A stretch of 64,000 bases of DNA from Hyposmocoma kahamanoa (taxonomy: Eukaryota; Arthropoda; Insecta; Lepidoptera; Cosmopterigidae): contig NW_020653855.1 of assembly GCF_003589595.1 (NCBI RefSeq), forward strand, positions 1,209,002 to 1,273,001. The letters run 5' to 3'. Position numbers and translations under genes: made by a program. The notes beneath the pieces were generated by a model, which saw only the letters and a program-made list of their open reading frames with translations, searched no databases and was not told the origin of the DNA. Below, one piece after another: positions 43,640 through 53,759 of the stretch; position 1 is the first letter of the stretch; each line of letters opens with the position of its first letter.

Positions 43640-44400
43640 ATGAATTAATATGCATAATGGTTCAGTGTGAATGCAACCCGCAACAGCTTTCATTCTGAAT
43701 TAGGCATTTTAGGGAAAGTAATTTTTTAACATCCTGTACAAGTGTACATATGCCACTTTTGGAAATAATTGTGAAATATATATATTTACATTTTGATATC
43801 TTTGAATGTATTTTGTCTTTAAATGATTTTTATCTTCTTATACAAACAATAGAGGAATAAATACTGTTGCTTTCAAATAATTGGTTCTATTGTCTGCCGA
43901 TTCGGAAGCGGGTGAGTGTGTTTAGTTGGTTACGTAAATATTTTTTAGAATTTTCTTATGTGGTTATTTTGAGAAATGCAATTGCTTACAAATGTGATCT
44001 ATTGCTGTAGTTTAAGCGGTGAATCACTATCATACGATATGCAGCTGTGAAACAAGTGTCGATATATTCTGTCATGTTTTTTTTTACTATGGTTGTCGTA
44101 TATACAGCCACACTAGGGCTGGAAAACAAATTATTTTATTTTTTAAATTTATTGATGGCACTAAAAAATCTGAGTTTTTTTATGTTAAGGAGGAAGTTTG
44201 CTCCTACCAATAAAAAAATCAAACACATTTAAAATTTTGCCCATTGGCGGCCATTTTAGGTCGTCCATATTGCCGTGCGTATTTAAAATTAATAAATTAA
44301 TTAATAAAATGTAGATGGGCATTTCTCCAAAGCCACAATTTTCTGTGTCCATGCACTTAACTCCATTTATTTGTCAAAACAAAAATCTACAAAAAAGAGT
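43640..44400. other. AT-rich stretch without gene
   Basis: No recognised repeat or exon; the two overlapping short frames near 44050 have low-complexity, phenylalanine-rich products. Confidence 0.4.
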
Positions 44401-44408
44401 GTAATACA

Positions 44409-44694
44409 CATAGACTTACAAATAAATGGACGACGGGTCTAATACAAAAACCACGAAAAAAATGTCCCAAGTCAACCTATTTAAACGTAGTGACATGTAA
44501 AGGAATATGAAAAAGCTAAAACGTTGAATTTAAATTGTAATGTCATCGCAGTACTGTCCAATTTTGCTTGCTTCGCTGTCAGTCGAACAAACGAAGACTA
44601 AAGCGTGAATGACGCTCTGTATACGATTTTAACGCCCTATAAGTTCGGACACTTTTTAGCGCGGACCCGACGTCCGTATAATTGTAAGTCAATG
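44409..44694 (-). mobile_element. hAT-type MITE (CATTGACTTACAA ends), 286 bp
   Basis: Close in sequence and length to 11277-11563. The left tip is altered to CATAGACTTACAA and no exact 8-bp duplication is evident. Confidence 0.8.
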
Positions 44695-44705
44695 AATGTA
44701 ATTTA

Positions 44706-44795
44706 AAAAATGTAATGTGTAATTTGTAGTTGTCTATATGCGCGTCCAAAGTACCTTCGATACGGTTTTCCCTAGTCCCCATGAGTGTTTGCGGC
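44706..44795 (+). repeat. tRNA SINE body fragment
   Basis: AATTTGTAGTTGTCTATATG to GGTTTTCCCTAGTCCCC. Confidence 0.55.
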
Positions 44796-44799
44796 AAAA

Positions 44800-46045
44800 A
44801 AAAATTGTAAGTCAATGGTAATACAGGTCGAAAGCTAACTGGAGGGCACAAAATCTTCCCAATGAACCTTTACAACTTAATAGAAAAAAAAATCCGAAAT
44901 ACCTAAAACCTGATAACGGTGGCGTGTCCCGAATGCAGAATTTTTCAATCATCAAAATTGAAACCGTATATCAATATTAGACTTAGTTCACGTATAATAA
45001 ATTAAATGACAGTACTTATAATCTGAATTTCACAATAAACTAGGCAATAGTTTTATCGCAATACCAAGATTAGATTGCTGCGTGTCCTAGGCTTACGCCG
45101 GAATTCGGTGGTAGTTACTAGTCTCGCTACACATCACAAGTGAAGCATTTTAGAAGCTTCGCAATTCGTTCGTATTATTCGTCCATCACGCTCCACTCTA
45201 CGGCTGAAGAGAACAGGTGGAAAATTTGTTGCCGATTTTAGGAATAATTCAATAGTTTGGTCCAGGATGATTTTTGAATTCGGTGTATACGATGTTTCAA
45301 AAACTAAGTTTCAAGGTTGTGATATTTTTTATAATATGTGTTGTAACGACTAAAATATATTAACAATTTTTTGGTTCTACAAGTATTGTAATTGTAATAT
45401 CAAAAAGATATACATATTTTCTGAATACCACCTTGGATTTTATGCCACCGAATTCAGAAAAGCTTCCACCGGAGCCGAAAAAAATTGTCATCGAAGCCGA
45501 TATTTTCTTTGAAAAGCAAAAATTTTATACGTATTTTTAAATAAATGTTTACTTAATGTTATTGATTTTCGCAATTTTATATTATTACTTGCTTCCCGCT
45601 GAAAATGAATAAGGAAAATCAAAACAGAAAAGGAAAATTAGAAATCAAGATGAAGGACCGTGCTGGAAAAGATAAAGATAAAAAGAGATATAATTTTATA
45701 TATGAAAGGTTTAAAGAAAAAGATAGACAGAGGTATGCGAAAAAAAACTAGAAGGAAAAATTTTAAAGTTGCATGAATTACCTCGTCATGTATAAAAAGT
45801 AATGAAAGATATTAATCGCGAAGTTTCAGAAAATTGATTGCTTTTGTAGGTACAGATTGTGTTCTAAATTTGTTTTTTAAAAAAGAGATGCGGAAATACT
45901 TTTGTGTGATTGGAAAAAAGGCTGAACATAAGGTGACATTTGTTTGCGTTGTTCTGGTCGCTTTTTACGTAAATTTTAGTTTCATTTAATAGTTAGTTAA
46001 TTAAATACAATAAACTACAAGTGGTACAAAATAAATCCTTAAAAA
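44800..46045. other. Intergenic; one possible MITE
   Basis: CGGAATTCGGTGG (45100) and CCACCGAATTC (45445) are inverted and may bound a 350-bp element. 45600-45840 is purine-rich, with broken lysine-rich frames of uncertain nature. No supported gene. Confidence 0.35.
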
Positions 46046-46054
46046 CTTAGGAAA

Positions 46055-46627
46055 TTAAACTATTTTTCCGGATTTAAATCGCGTATATTTGTTTTTTCAA
46101 ACAAACCAACGTTTCGGGCCCTTTACAGGTCCCATGGTCACGGTTGATTGAGGTGGTACAGTCATCAACCAGTTATGTCTAATATTAATGCAAACTATTT
46201 TTTCACTATAGTTACAAAAGTTATTAATTAAATATCTTATTTTTAATTTTACAAAGAAACATTCCAATTTACGCTACATTATGTTTTACAAGTTATTGTA
46301 TTTTAACAATATGAATTTTTTTAATTTAAATTTATTATTAATTGATAATGGAAATTAAAACAAATTAAAACATATTAATTAGTAATGCAGTCTTATGTTT
46401 GTTTGGGATTTTTCATTAGAGGAAATACTGGATCCCAAACTGGTGGTACGGAGAAACCATCTTCCCTGAAATTAGGATGTTTTTTAATTTCAATGGCCTC
46501 TCGCAGCATCCTGGGTAGATAACGGACCTCTTTTACATGGACCTGGGGTTTGTCAAAATTAACTGAATGTGAAGGTTTATCCGTGACATGCTCGCAGACT
46601 GCAGACTTGTTTACGCGATGACTTTTA
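46055..46627 (-). mobile_element. Penelope-like element 3' end (GIY-YIG remnant)
   Basis: The minus frame runs HRVNKSAVCEHVTDKPSHSV NF..YLPRMLREAIEIKKHP..GFSVPPVWDPVFPLMKN then stop, with the reading frame still open here, unlike the 21.6 kb copy. The 3' block with GGGCCCGAAACGTTGGTTTG and TTTAAATCCGGAAAAATAG follows. The catalytic GIY-YIG start is not in this fragment. Confidence 0.75.
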
Positions 46628-46704
46628 GTAGTAGTAGTAGTAAATATGGCGTAAAAATAGTCTTGTGAAAAAATAGAGTGGATTGCATTTTTTTAAATTT
46701 AAAT

Positions 46705-46986
46705 TTTATAATAATGTCCAGGGACGGAACGAACAAGTCGTGCGCCTGGTGGTAAGCTACACGCCTGTCCGTAACAGTTACAGTGCCACTCAGAGCTTTA
46801 AATCGCAAAGATCTGATGGGCACTGCCACTGCACCCGACACCCTGAGACTTAAGTTGACAACTCGCGTGTGTAATTTCACCAGCACCGTTAATCCTTCAA
46901 AACCGGAACATAGTAATTCTAACAGCTTGGCGGTAGAAATAGGTAAGGTGGCAGTACTTTCCAGGACGAACTCTCACAAGGAGCTG
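46705..46986 (-). repeat. Family A repeat, near full-length
   Basis: From TTTTATAATAATGTCCAGGG to GAACTCTCACAAGGAGCTGA; lacks the second half of the CAGTAATG palindrome. Confidence 0.85.
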
Positions 46987-46999
46987 AAGCATACCCACC

Positions 47000-47515
47000 G
47001 TCAGCAAATATCAGTAAGAAAGTATAGAAATATTTAACCATAAGTTAAATTGTGCGATCACATAGTGTTTTGTTTCATGTGGTCTTATACAAAAATGTAT
47101 TTATTAAATATCCTCTCTAAATATCCTCTCATTCTTATTATAGGTATTGCTCACACAAAAAGCAGTACACAGAAGTATATTTCACGTCACTAAACAAATA
47201 AATACTTCAATATCCTCACAATTAAATATAATTTATGTATCATGTTTAATTGTTCGAAAAGGTGAGTCAGCCTAAGTAACGATTAACCTCATATATTAAA
47301 TTCAACCGTATTAGTAAATGTTTATGTAGATTATTGCACGTTTTTATAGCCTTTGTCATAATATCTCTTTTTACAAATATTCGGTGGATCAAATATGTCA
47401 TTAACTGTTAAGAATCTAATTGCCCAATTAACGGAATCTTATGTAAGTTTGAGTTCTTTTTCCGCTGAAATTAAGAAAAAGAACCGACCACCAGTCACAT
47501 AACTTAGTCCTTGGA
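47000..47515. other. AT-rich stretch without gene
   Basis: Nothing recognised. Confidence 0.4.
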
Positions 47516-47517
47516 GA

Positions 47518-47808
47518 TTTTTTTATAATATCAAGTGACGGGACGAACAAGTCGTGCGCCTGATGGTAAGCTACACGCCTGTCCATAACAGTTACAGTGC
47601 CACTCAGAGCTTTAAATTGCAAACATCTGAGGGGCACTGCCACTGCGCCCGTCACCCTGAGACATAAGTTGACAAGTCCCATGTGCCTGTAATTTCGCCT
47701 TACCTCACCCCTCAAAAACCGGAACGCAGTAATGCTTAGCGGCAGAAATATGTAAGGTGGCAGTACTTCCCTGGACGAACTCTTTCTCAAGGAGCTCTGC
47801 TGCTACCA
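47518..47808 (-). repeat. Family A repeat, full-length
   Basis: Starts TTTTTTATAATATCAAGTGA CGGGACGAAC and ends AAGGAGCTCTGCTGCTACCA; the CAGTAATGC..ATTACTG palindrome is half deleted. Confidence 0.88.
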
Positions 47809-47824
47809 TGTAAGCAAAACTTTT

Positions 47825-48270
47825 GAAGAAATAAATTGTTATTATAATACCCATATCAGTTACCACTTCCCATCAACATCATAAAAAGAAATAAATAACC
47901 TAATTAAGTATCAAAGTTATTCCCTTGTGTCAAAACAGAAGCGTAATGGTACTTTAAACAAAGCCATTGTGCCGCTTTGTTACCAATCCCATGTCTTATG
48001 ATGTTATGTGTTATGATAGGAATTTGAGTTCATTTTCCTTGATTATGAACGTTTCGTCATCAATGCGTATGAAATTTCTTTTATTACTGTTTATTTTCTA
48101 AGGCTCATTTTATGGCTATTTTCTAAGGCTCATTTTAGGCTTCATTTTCGTCTCGCTGCGCGAGAAGGCGCGACTGGAAACTACACTAGTATTTCGTCGA
48201 CGTTTGACGTCATACTTCGCGCCACTTCCCGCGATTCGCCAGGTGTCGGTCGCCGACGGCAGCTGCGGAA
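47825..48270 (+). repeat. Segment paralogous to 36695-37310 without MITE
   Basis: Serves as the natural empty site for the 36767 MITE. Its right end continues into CTGCGGAATTCTCGAGAATG. Confidence 0.8.
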
Positions 48271-48334
48271 TTCTCGAGAATGCGCGAGAAGACACTACCA
48301 CTACATAATCTCAGTACAGATTACACAAAAAGCC

Positions 48335-48588
48335 GGTAACCTATCACAAACTCGAAAATTTTTTTGCTCGAATTTTCATTACACCGAAAACTGAATTGTA
48401 ACTAAACAGTTGTTCTTTCAGGATATGTTGAATGTTTATCGCAAAGATACGATTAGGTTCGGCTAGGTTAGGTTAAGTTTATATTTAAAAGAAAAAACAT
48501 TTTCCTCTCAAGATTACTTTCGAGGTTATGAAATTTCGACCAAACGTTATTTCTGAAAAATGTCATTTCGGACTAGTGATAGGTAATC
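48335..48588. mobile_element. Mutator-type MITE, 254 bp
   Basis: Tips GGTAACCTATCAC and GTGATAGGTAATC, with 9-bp duplication CAAAAAGCC / CAAAAAACC (8 of 9). Opposite orientation to the other two copies. Confidence 0.8.
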
Positions 48589-48594
48589 CAAAAA

Positions 48595-48770
48595 ACCGAC
48601 CTCGAAAGTTCGTGGAATTACATCTGTTTGCCAAGTTTTATTGAAATTCTTTACCGGAAAGTTCGCGAAACCGGATTCATCCCTTAGTTTGCCACCCTTA
48701 CAGGGAGAATATTTTGTTTAAAAATTTAAATGGGTCCAATACTGAGGCACCATGTTTCCAACAAAAAATA
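48595..48770 (-). repeat. ACCGACTTC-type repeat, part
   Basis: AAACCGACCTCGAAAGTTCG TGG to CTGAGGCACCATGTTTCCAA. It touches the MITE on its left. Confidence 0.6.
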
Positions 48771-49172
48771 AGAAATAAATCAATATCATCGTTATCGCAT
48801 TAATTGAACGATAATAGGCGGCCGTCATTGCGAAAAACATCGTTGACTATTAAGGCCGTGGTTTTGTATTGTTTGCATGTATAGTTAAAGAATATAACTT
48901 ATAACAGTCACTGGAGTCTCATTTCTATAGATGTTAAATCATCACAGTAGTGAAAAATTTACCTAGTGTTTTTAACGTAATAAACATCAAATATGACTTT
49001 GTTATAGTAAAAAAAATTGTTTATCGATGTCAGCTACACCCTTTGACCTTGCTGTACATTCAACAATTATTGAGATATATTTCCACTAAAATATAGTTAC
49101 ATTGGTCTTTACTTCACAATAAAATGTATTAAGTCAATTTTGTTAAAAATTTTAGTTGTTTAAATTTTTATT

Positions 49173-49510
49173 GAATTGATATTCAATTATTTTTTTTGTG
49201 AAATTACTCCACTAGTTTGTTATAATTATTAATACAAAGATCGAACACTCAGAAAAAAGTACAAAGACTTTGAAAGACCAAGTACAAAGACACGACGCAA
49301 GCACATAGAAAAATTCGTGAGGTCCGTTGGTTCGTTCCGTGGCTTAGTTGGTATAGCGTCTGGCACGGTATGCAAGAAGACGTCGGTTCGAATCCGACCG
49401 GATCGAAGGAATTTTTTCTGAGTGTTTTTTCTGAGTGCTCGATCTTTGTATTAATAATTATAACAAACTAGTGGAGTAATTTCACAAAAATAATTGAATA
49501 TCAATTCAAT
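49173..49510 (+). repeat. tRNA-like unit enclosed by an 85-bp hairpin
   Basis: The arms 49173-49258 and 49418-49510 are near-perfect inverted copies (TTGATATTCAATTATTTTT, GTGAAATTACTCCACTAGTT TGTTATAATTATTAATACAA AG). Between them is a tRNA-like unit at 49337-49410 with box A GTGGCTTAGTTGG and box B GGTTCGAATCC; the anticodon arm is not regular. Confidence 0.75.
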
Positions 49511-49624
49511 AAAAATTTAATTAATACAGTGAATAGCGACATCTCTCGCCAGGACTGGTAGCTGTAAAGGTACTAACTGGGTGATAAATCTGTCATAGAT
49601 TTCTCATAGATGGCGCTACGACTA

Positions 49625-49815
49625 AAAAGTCGTTGAAAGACCAAGTACAAAGACACGACGCAAGCACATAGAAAAATTCGTGAGGTCCGTTGGTTCGTTC
49701 CGTGGCTTAGTTGGTATAGCGTCTGGCACGGTATGCAAGAAGACGTCGGTTCGAATCCGACCGTATCGAAGGAATTTTTTCTGAGTGTTCGATCTTTGTA
49801 TTAATAATAATTTTA
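49625..49815 (+). repeat. Second copy of the tRNA-like unit
   Basis: Direct repeat of 49282-49460: GAAAGACCAAGTACAAAGAC to TTTTTTCTGAGTG, almost identical, without the left hairpin arm. Preceded by GATTTCTCATAGATGGCGCT ACG, which also adjoins the 21.1 kb relative. Confidence 0.75.
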
Positions 49816-50019
49816 GTTGTGCTCATTTTCGTTCCGAGGGCAGAGTAAGCTGAATCGACAAATGATTTCGTGACAACACAGCGCACACACTGTTTATGCT
49901 CATTATTATACAACGAATAACTATTACTAGAGAGTAAAAAAGTGTACTATTAAGTTTCGTTATTTATTCGTATTATTTATTGTTGTGCTTTCCATTTCTT
50001 TTAACTTGTCTATTTTTTA

Positions 50020-50300
50020 GCAGACTTCAAAAAAAAAGAGGTTCTCAATTTTATTTTGTATACATTGTTACTCGAATACTCCAGCATTTCTGAACCGATT
50101 TTGATGATTCTTTTTGTTGTAAAGAATGTATATCAGTATTGGTACCATTTAAATTTGAAGAAAATATTCCACCTCTAAGGGTGGCAAACTAGGGGATGAA
50201 TCCGGTTTCGCGCACTTTCCGGTAACCGATTTCAATAAAACTTGGCAAATAGATGTAATTCCACGAAGTTTTGAGGTCGGTTTTCTTAGTACCTACTCTG
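50020..50300 (+). repeat. ACCGACTTC-type repeat, near full-length
   Basis: GCAGACTTCAAAAAAAAAGA GGTTCTC to TTTTGAGGTCGGTTTTCTTA GTACCT. Confidence 0.65.
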
Positions 50301-50334
50301 TATTTAGATTATAGTGCTATGGTTTTTTACGGAA

Positions 50335-50742
50335 TAAATTTTCAAACAAACTAACGTTTCGGGCCCTTTACAGGTCCCATGGTCAGTGGTCACGGTTGAC
50401 TGAGGTGATACAGTCATCAACCAGTTATGCCTAATATTATTGCAAACCACCCTATTTTTTCCACCATAGTTACAAAAGTTATTAATTAAATACCTTACTT
50501 GTAATTTTACAAAGACACTTTCCAATTTACGCTACATTATTTTACAAATTATTTTATTGTAACAATATGAATTTTTATTAAGTTAAATTTATTATTAATT
50601 AATAATGGCAATTAGAATAAATTAAAACATATTAATTAGTACTGCAGTCTTGAGTCTGTTTGGGATTTTTCATCAGAGAAAATACTGGATCCCAAACTGG
50701 TGGTACGGAGAAACCATCTTCCCTGTGGAAATTAGGAAAAAT
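50335..50742 (-). mobile_element. Penelope-like element 3' end, C-terminus lost
   Basis: It has the terminal block (CTAACGTTTCGGGCCC), the AT-rich UTR and the last codons (FSVPPVWDPVF region), truncated near 50742. Confidence 0.7.
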
Positions 50743-50789
50743 AGTTTCATTACCTATCGATTTATACTATACTACAAGTTATTGCTTCC

Positions 50790-50925
50790 TTGTGATTTTT
50801 TGTGGTAAGTTAATATAAAAAATACGTGTTTTCAATTATTTTTTATGGTGGTGGGCGTTTTTTATATCTTGCCTAAGTGGACGATGAGCCAAAACAATTT
50901 GGGAATCTATGATTTAGACTAGGTA
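50790..50925. repeat. Right end of the 32860-type hAT MITE
   Basis: TCAATTATTTTTTATGGTGG TGGGCG and TTTGGGAATCTATG match 33300-33379. Confidence 0.6.
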
Positions 50926-51220
50926 TACTCATTACAGTTAAAGGTAAAGGTTGTATAAGTTGTTGTGTACCAGGAAGTTTTAGTAACGATAATATATTTC
51001 CTTTTAAAGATTTCAAAAAAAAACCAAATGACAGTGCTAAATATAATAATGGTTTACCATAAAACTATGTCTTTTGTGGTTTAAACATAACGTAGTCATG
51101 ACCATACACGATTTTGTTATGTGGTTTCATGTCCGGTCTTTTGTTTTCGTTGTGGCTAACGACTGTAGCAATCCGTTTTTGAGATGAACTCTTCTAAAAT
51201 TGGTTGTAGAACCTAACTTA

Positions 51221-51480
51221 GTAGTAGTAGAGGTTCTTATGAAAGAGTTCGTCCAGGGAAGTACTGTCACCTTACCTATTTCTGCCACCAAGCAGTAATA
51301 AATTAGCAGTACCGTGTTCCGGTTTGAAAGGATAAGAGTGCTGGTGAAATTAGAGGCACATGGGGCTTGTCAACTTATGTCTCAGGGTGTCGGGCGCAGT
51401 GGCAGTGCCCCTCAGGCCTTTGCGGATTTAAAGCTCTGAGTGGCACTGAAACAGCCCGTTACTTGATGTTATAAAAAAAA
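51221..51480 (+). repeat. Family A repeat
   Basis: From GTAGTAGTAGAGGTTCTTAT to CCCGTTACTTGATGTTATAA AAAAA; it lost the GTTATGGACAGGCGTG segment. Confidence 0.82.
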
Positions 51481-52780
51481 CTTGAAAGCAACTTTGAAGT
51501 TCAATATCTTCTTCAGTCGAAAGATTGTCGAAGAAAGTCGCCGCTGGCTACTTAGTTGATAAGACCAGGAGTCGTTTAGCAGATGAAACTAATTATAACC
51601 CTTTGCCAAGTTTTTTGAAATCGGTTAAGTGCGAGAAACCGGATTCATCCCCAAGTTTGTCACACTTAGAGGTGGAATGGACTCCACATGAACTTCCAAC
51701 ACAACAACTTTAACAAAGTTAACAACTTCCCTGGACAAACTCTTTAACAAGGAGCTCTACTACTACCACAATACAAAAGAAAATCATTTATTCCGTAAAA
51801 ATCACAGCACTATAATCTAAGTACTAAAAACTGACCTCAAAAGTTCGTGTAATTTCATCTATTTGCCAAGTTTTATCGACATCGGTTACCGGAAAGTGGG
51901 CGAAACCGGATTCATTCCCTGCTTTACCACCCTTAGAAGTTTTCTTCAAATTTAAATGAGACCCATACGGAGGCGCCCTCTTTCCAACAAAAGAGAATCA
52001 TCAAAATCTGTTCACAAATGCGAAGTAATCGCGTTATCACATGTTTCAAGTAAACCGCACGTGACTACAAACAATTGTAGTGCACGTCCAGCCTCTGGTT
52101 CATAATCTTATGTTATCCTTTTATTAATATCTATGTCCGGAATCAGATTATTTTGTGACATTATAATCGATGACAATCGACACAGACACCAAATTGTATT
52201 TTTACATCTATATCTGGAGATATAAAAATGAAGTGTCGTCTTTGGTTTCAAACTGACTACATATTATCTTATTGGAGTGCGATCCTTATCTACACAATGC
52301 TTAAGCTTATATCTGTCTGTATATTTGATTAAAATAAGCTTAGAAACAGGTGAATGGACATTTTAGCATACTTTCTGTGTGTCTTAAATATGGACTCAAA
52401 AACGACTGAATGGGTTTTGTTGAAACTTATAGAAGGCAGCTTGTTTTAGGATCAAGCGAGATCCAACTAAACGCTTTGTCCTTGATATATTAAATGTGAA
52501 ACCAGTCGTGCGTGCAAGCATAGACTTTGGAAGATCCTGAGGGTCATCTTAAAGGCCAGCTCAATTCGGCGGATGGGGGAAGAGCATCGAAGACAATCTC
52601 TTATCCGCCAGCGTAACCTGATGAGGGATAACCCTTACAATATTGCGATCGTCTCCGCGACGACATTTCTGTTATTTTTCTTCACTGAATCTGACAAAGT
52701 CTAAATCCCAAATTCAAAAAATTCATTTTCATTCAAAAAATTCCCAATAATGGTTTAGGGAGTGCTATTGCAAACTTGTA
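51481..52780. other. Repeat-mosaic intergenic DNA
   Basis: 51600-51690 and 51825-52045 are ACCGACTTC-type repeat pieces; 51725-51771 is a family A 5' scrap on minus. 52045-52780 holds nothing recognised. Confidence 0.45.
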
Positions 52781-52789
52781 GTCTTGTTA

Positions 52790-53087
52790 ATGCGTTTTGG
52801 GTATTTCACACATTTTCCAAGGGTTCTGAACCTACTTCTTCATTGTATTGCTTTTCGTCGCTACTAGTGAGAGATGTATTTTAAGTAAACATTGATATTT
52901 ATCAAATGTCGCATCACTTAGTGCCTTTTATCGAATGTATAGTATTAAGAATTATTCAACATTGTCCTGCCTTCCCATTTTCTGCTTTCGAATCACGTGT
53001 GCTGGTCATCCATAGCAATCGTTTTCCCTCGCGAACTAAAAGATTTGGTGGCACACTTCTCTGTCGTACAGTCCACAAATGGAACTC
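52790..53087 (+). mobile_element. LINE C-terminal fragment
   Basis: The frame 52906-53136 includes HHLVPF..FPSRTKRFGGTLLCRTVHKWNS, typical of the end of a non-LTR RT protein, and then runs into a family A copy. Confidence 0.55.
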
Positions 53088-53263
53088 ATTTCAGAGCGCA
53101 TCTCAGTGGCAGTGGCCACTGAGGCTGGCACCCTGAAACATGAGTTAACAAGTTCCATGTGTCCCTAATTTCACCAGTACTCTTACTTTTTATAACCGGA
53201 ACAGCTAAAGTGGCAGTACTAAACTCACTGTAAACTCTTTCACAAGGAGCTCTACTGTTACTA
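53088..53263 (-). repeat. Family A repeat, tail-truncated
   Basis: CTCAGTGGCAGTGGCCACTG through CTCTTTCACAAGGAGCTCTA CTGTTACTAG. Confidence 0.75.
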
Positions 53264-53335
53264 GAGTTCTGAGTAGTACTGCAACTGAAAAAAATAAAAA
53301 ATAAAAAAAAAGAATTCGGGTTAAATTAAGGTTTG

Positions 53336-53750
53336 CTCAGTGTACGGTGGAGGTGAAGGTCACTCTTTTCAGAGCTTACTGCACACCACTGTACGCGGGG
53401 GCTCTGTGGGCCAGCTATACCCTAGTCTCGCTCAGGGCCATGCGCACGCAATACAATAACGCTTTCAGGACGCTGATGCGGCTGCCGCGGTTTTGCAGTG
53501 CGTCTGCCATGTTTGCTGAAGCCCGTGTGGATAGCTTCATGGCAGTCTTGCGCAAAAGATCAGCATCTCTGTTGAACAGAATACGTGGCAGCGGTAACAG
53601 CCTCCTAAAGACAATTGCAGTTAGGTGTGAGTGTCCCACAATGCGGCTTCTCATTAATAATACAAAATCTGTTCTAGAATTTAATTATAAGTTTCATTGT
53701 TGCTAACACTTATGGATCCTAGTTATCTGAATAAATGAATTTGAATTTAA
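53336..53750 (+). mobile_element. LINE C-terminal fragment, open frame
   Basis: 53347-53706 is open for 119 codons: KVTLFRAYCTPLYAGALWAS YT, QYNNAFRTLMRLPRFCSASA MFAEARVDSF, a thumb/C-terminal region of a non-LTR RT. It ends with ATAAATGAATTTGAATTTAA, a 3' tail. Confidence 0.8.
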
Positions 53751-53759
53751 ATATATCTA

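Noticed and set aside
45600..45840. Lysine-rich frame (KENQNRKGKLEIKM...) as a gene fragment
   Set aside because: Broken by stops after about 45 codons in purine-rich DNA; no family recognised. Could be an old transposon piece but cannot be supported.
49337..49410. Functional tRNA gene
   Set aside because: Boxes A and B are good, but the anticodon arm cannot be drawn with a seven-base loop and the unit recurs as a dispersed repeat.
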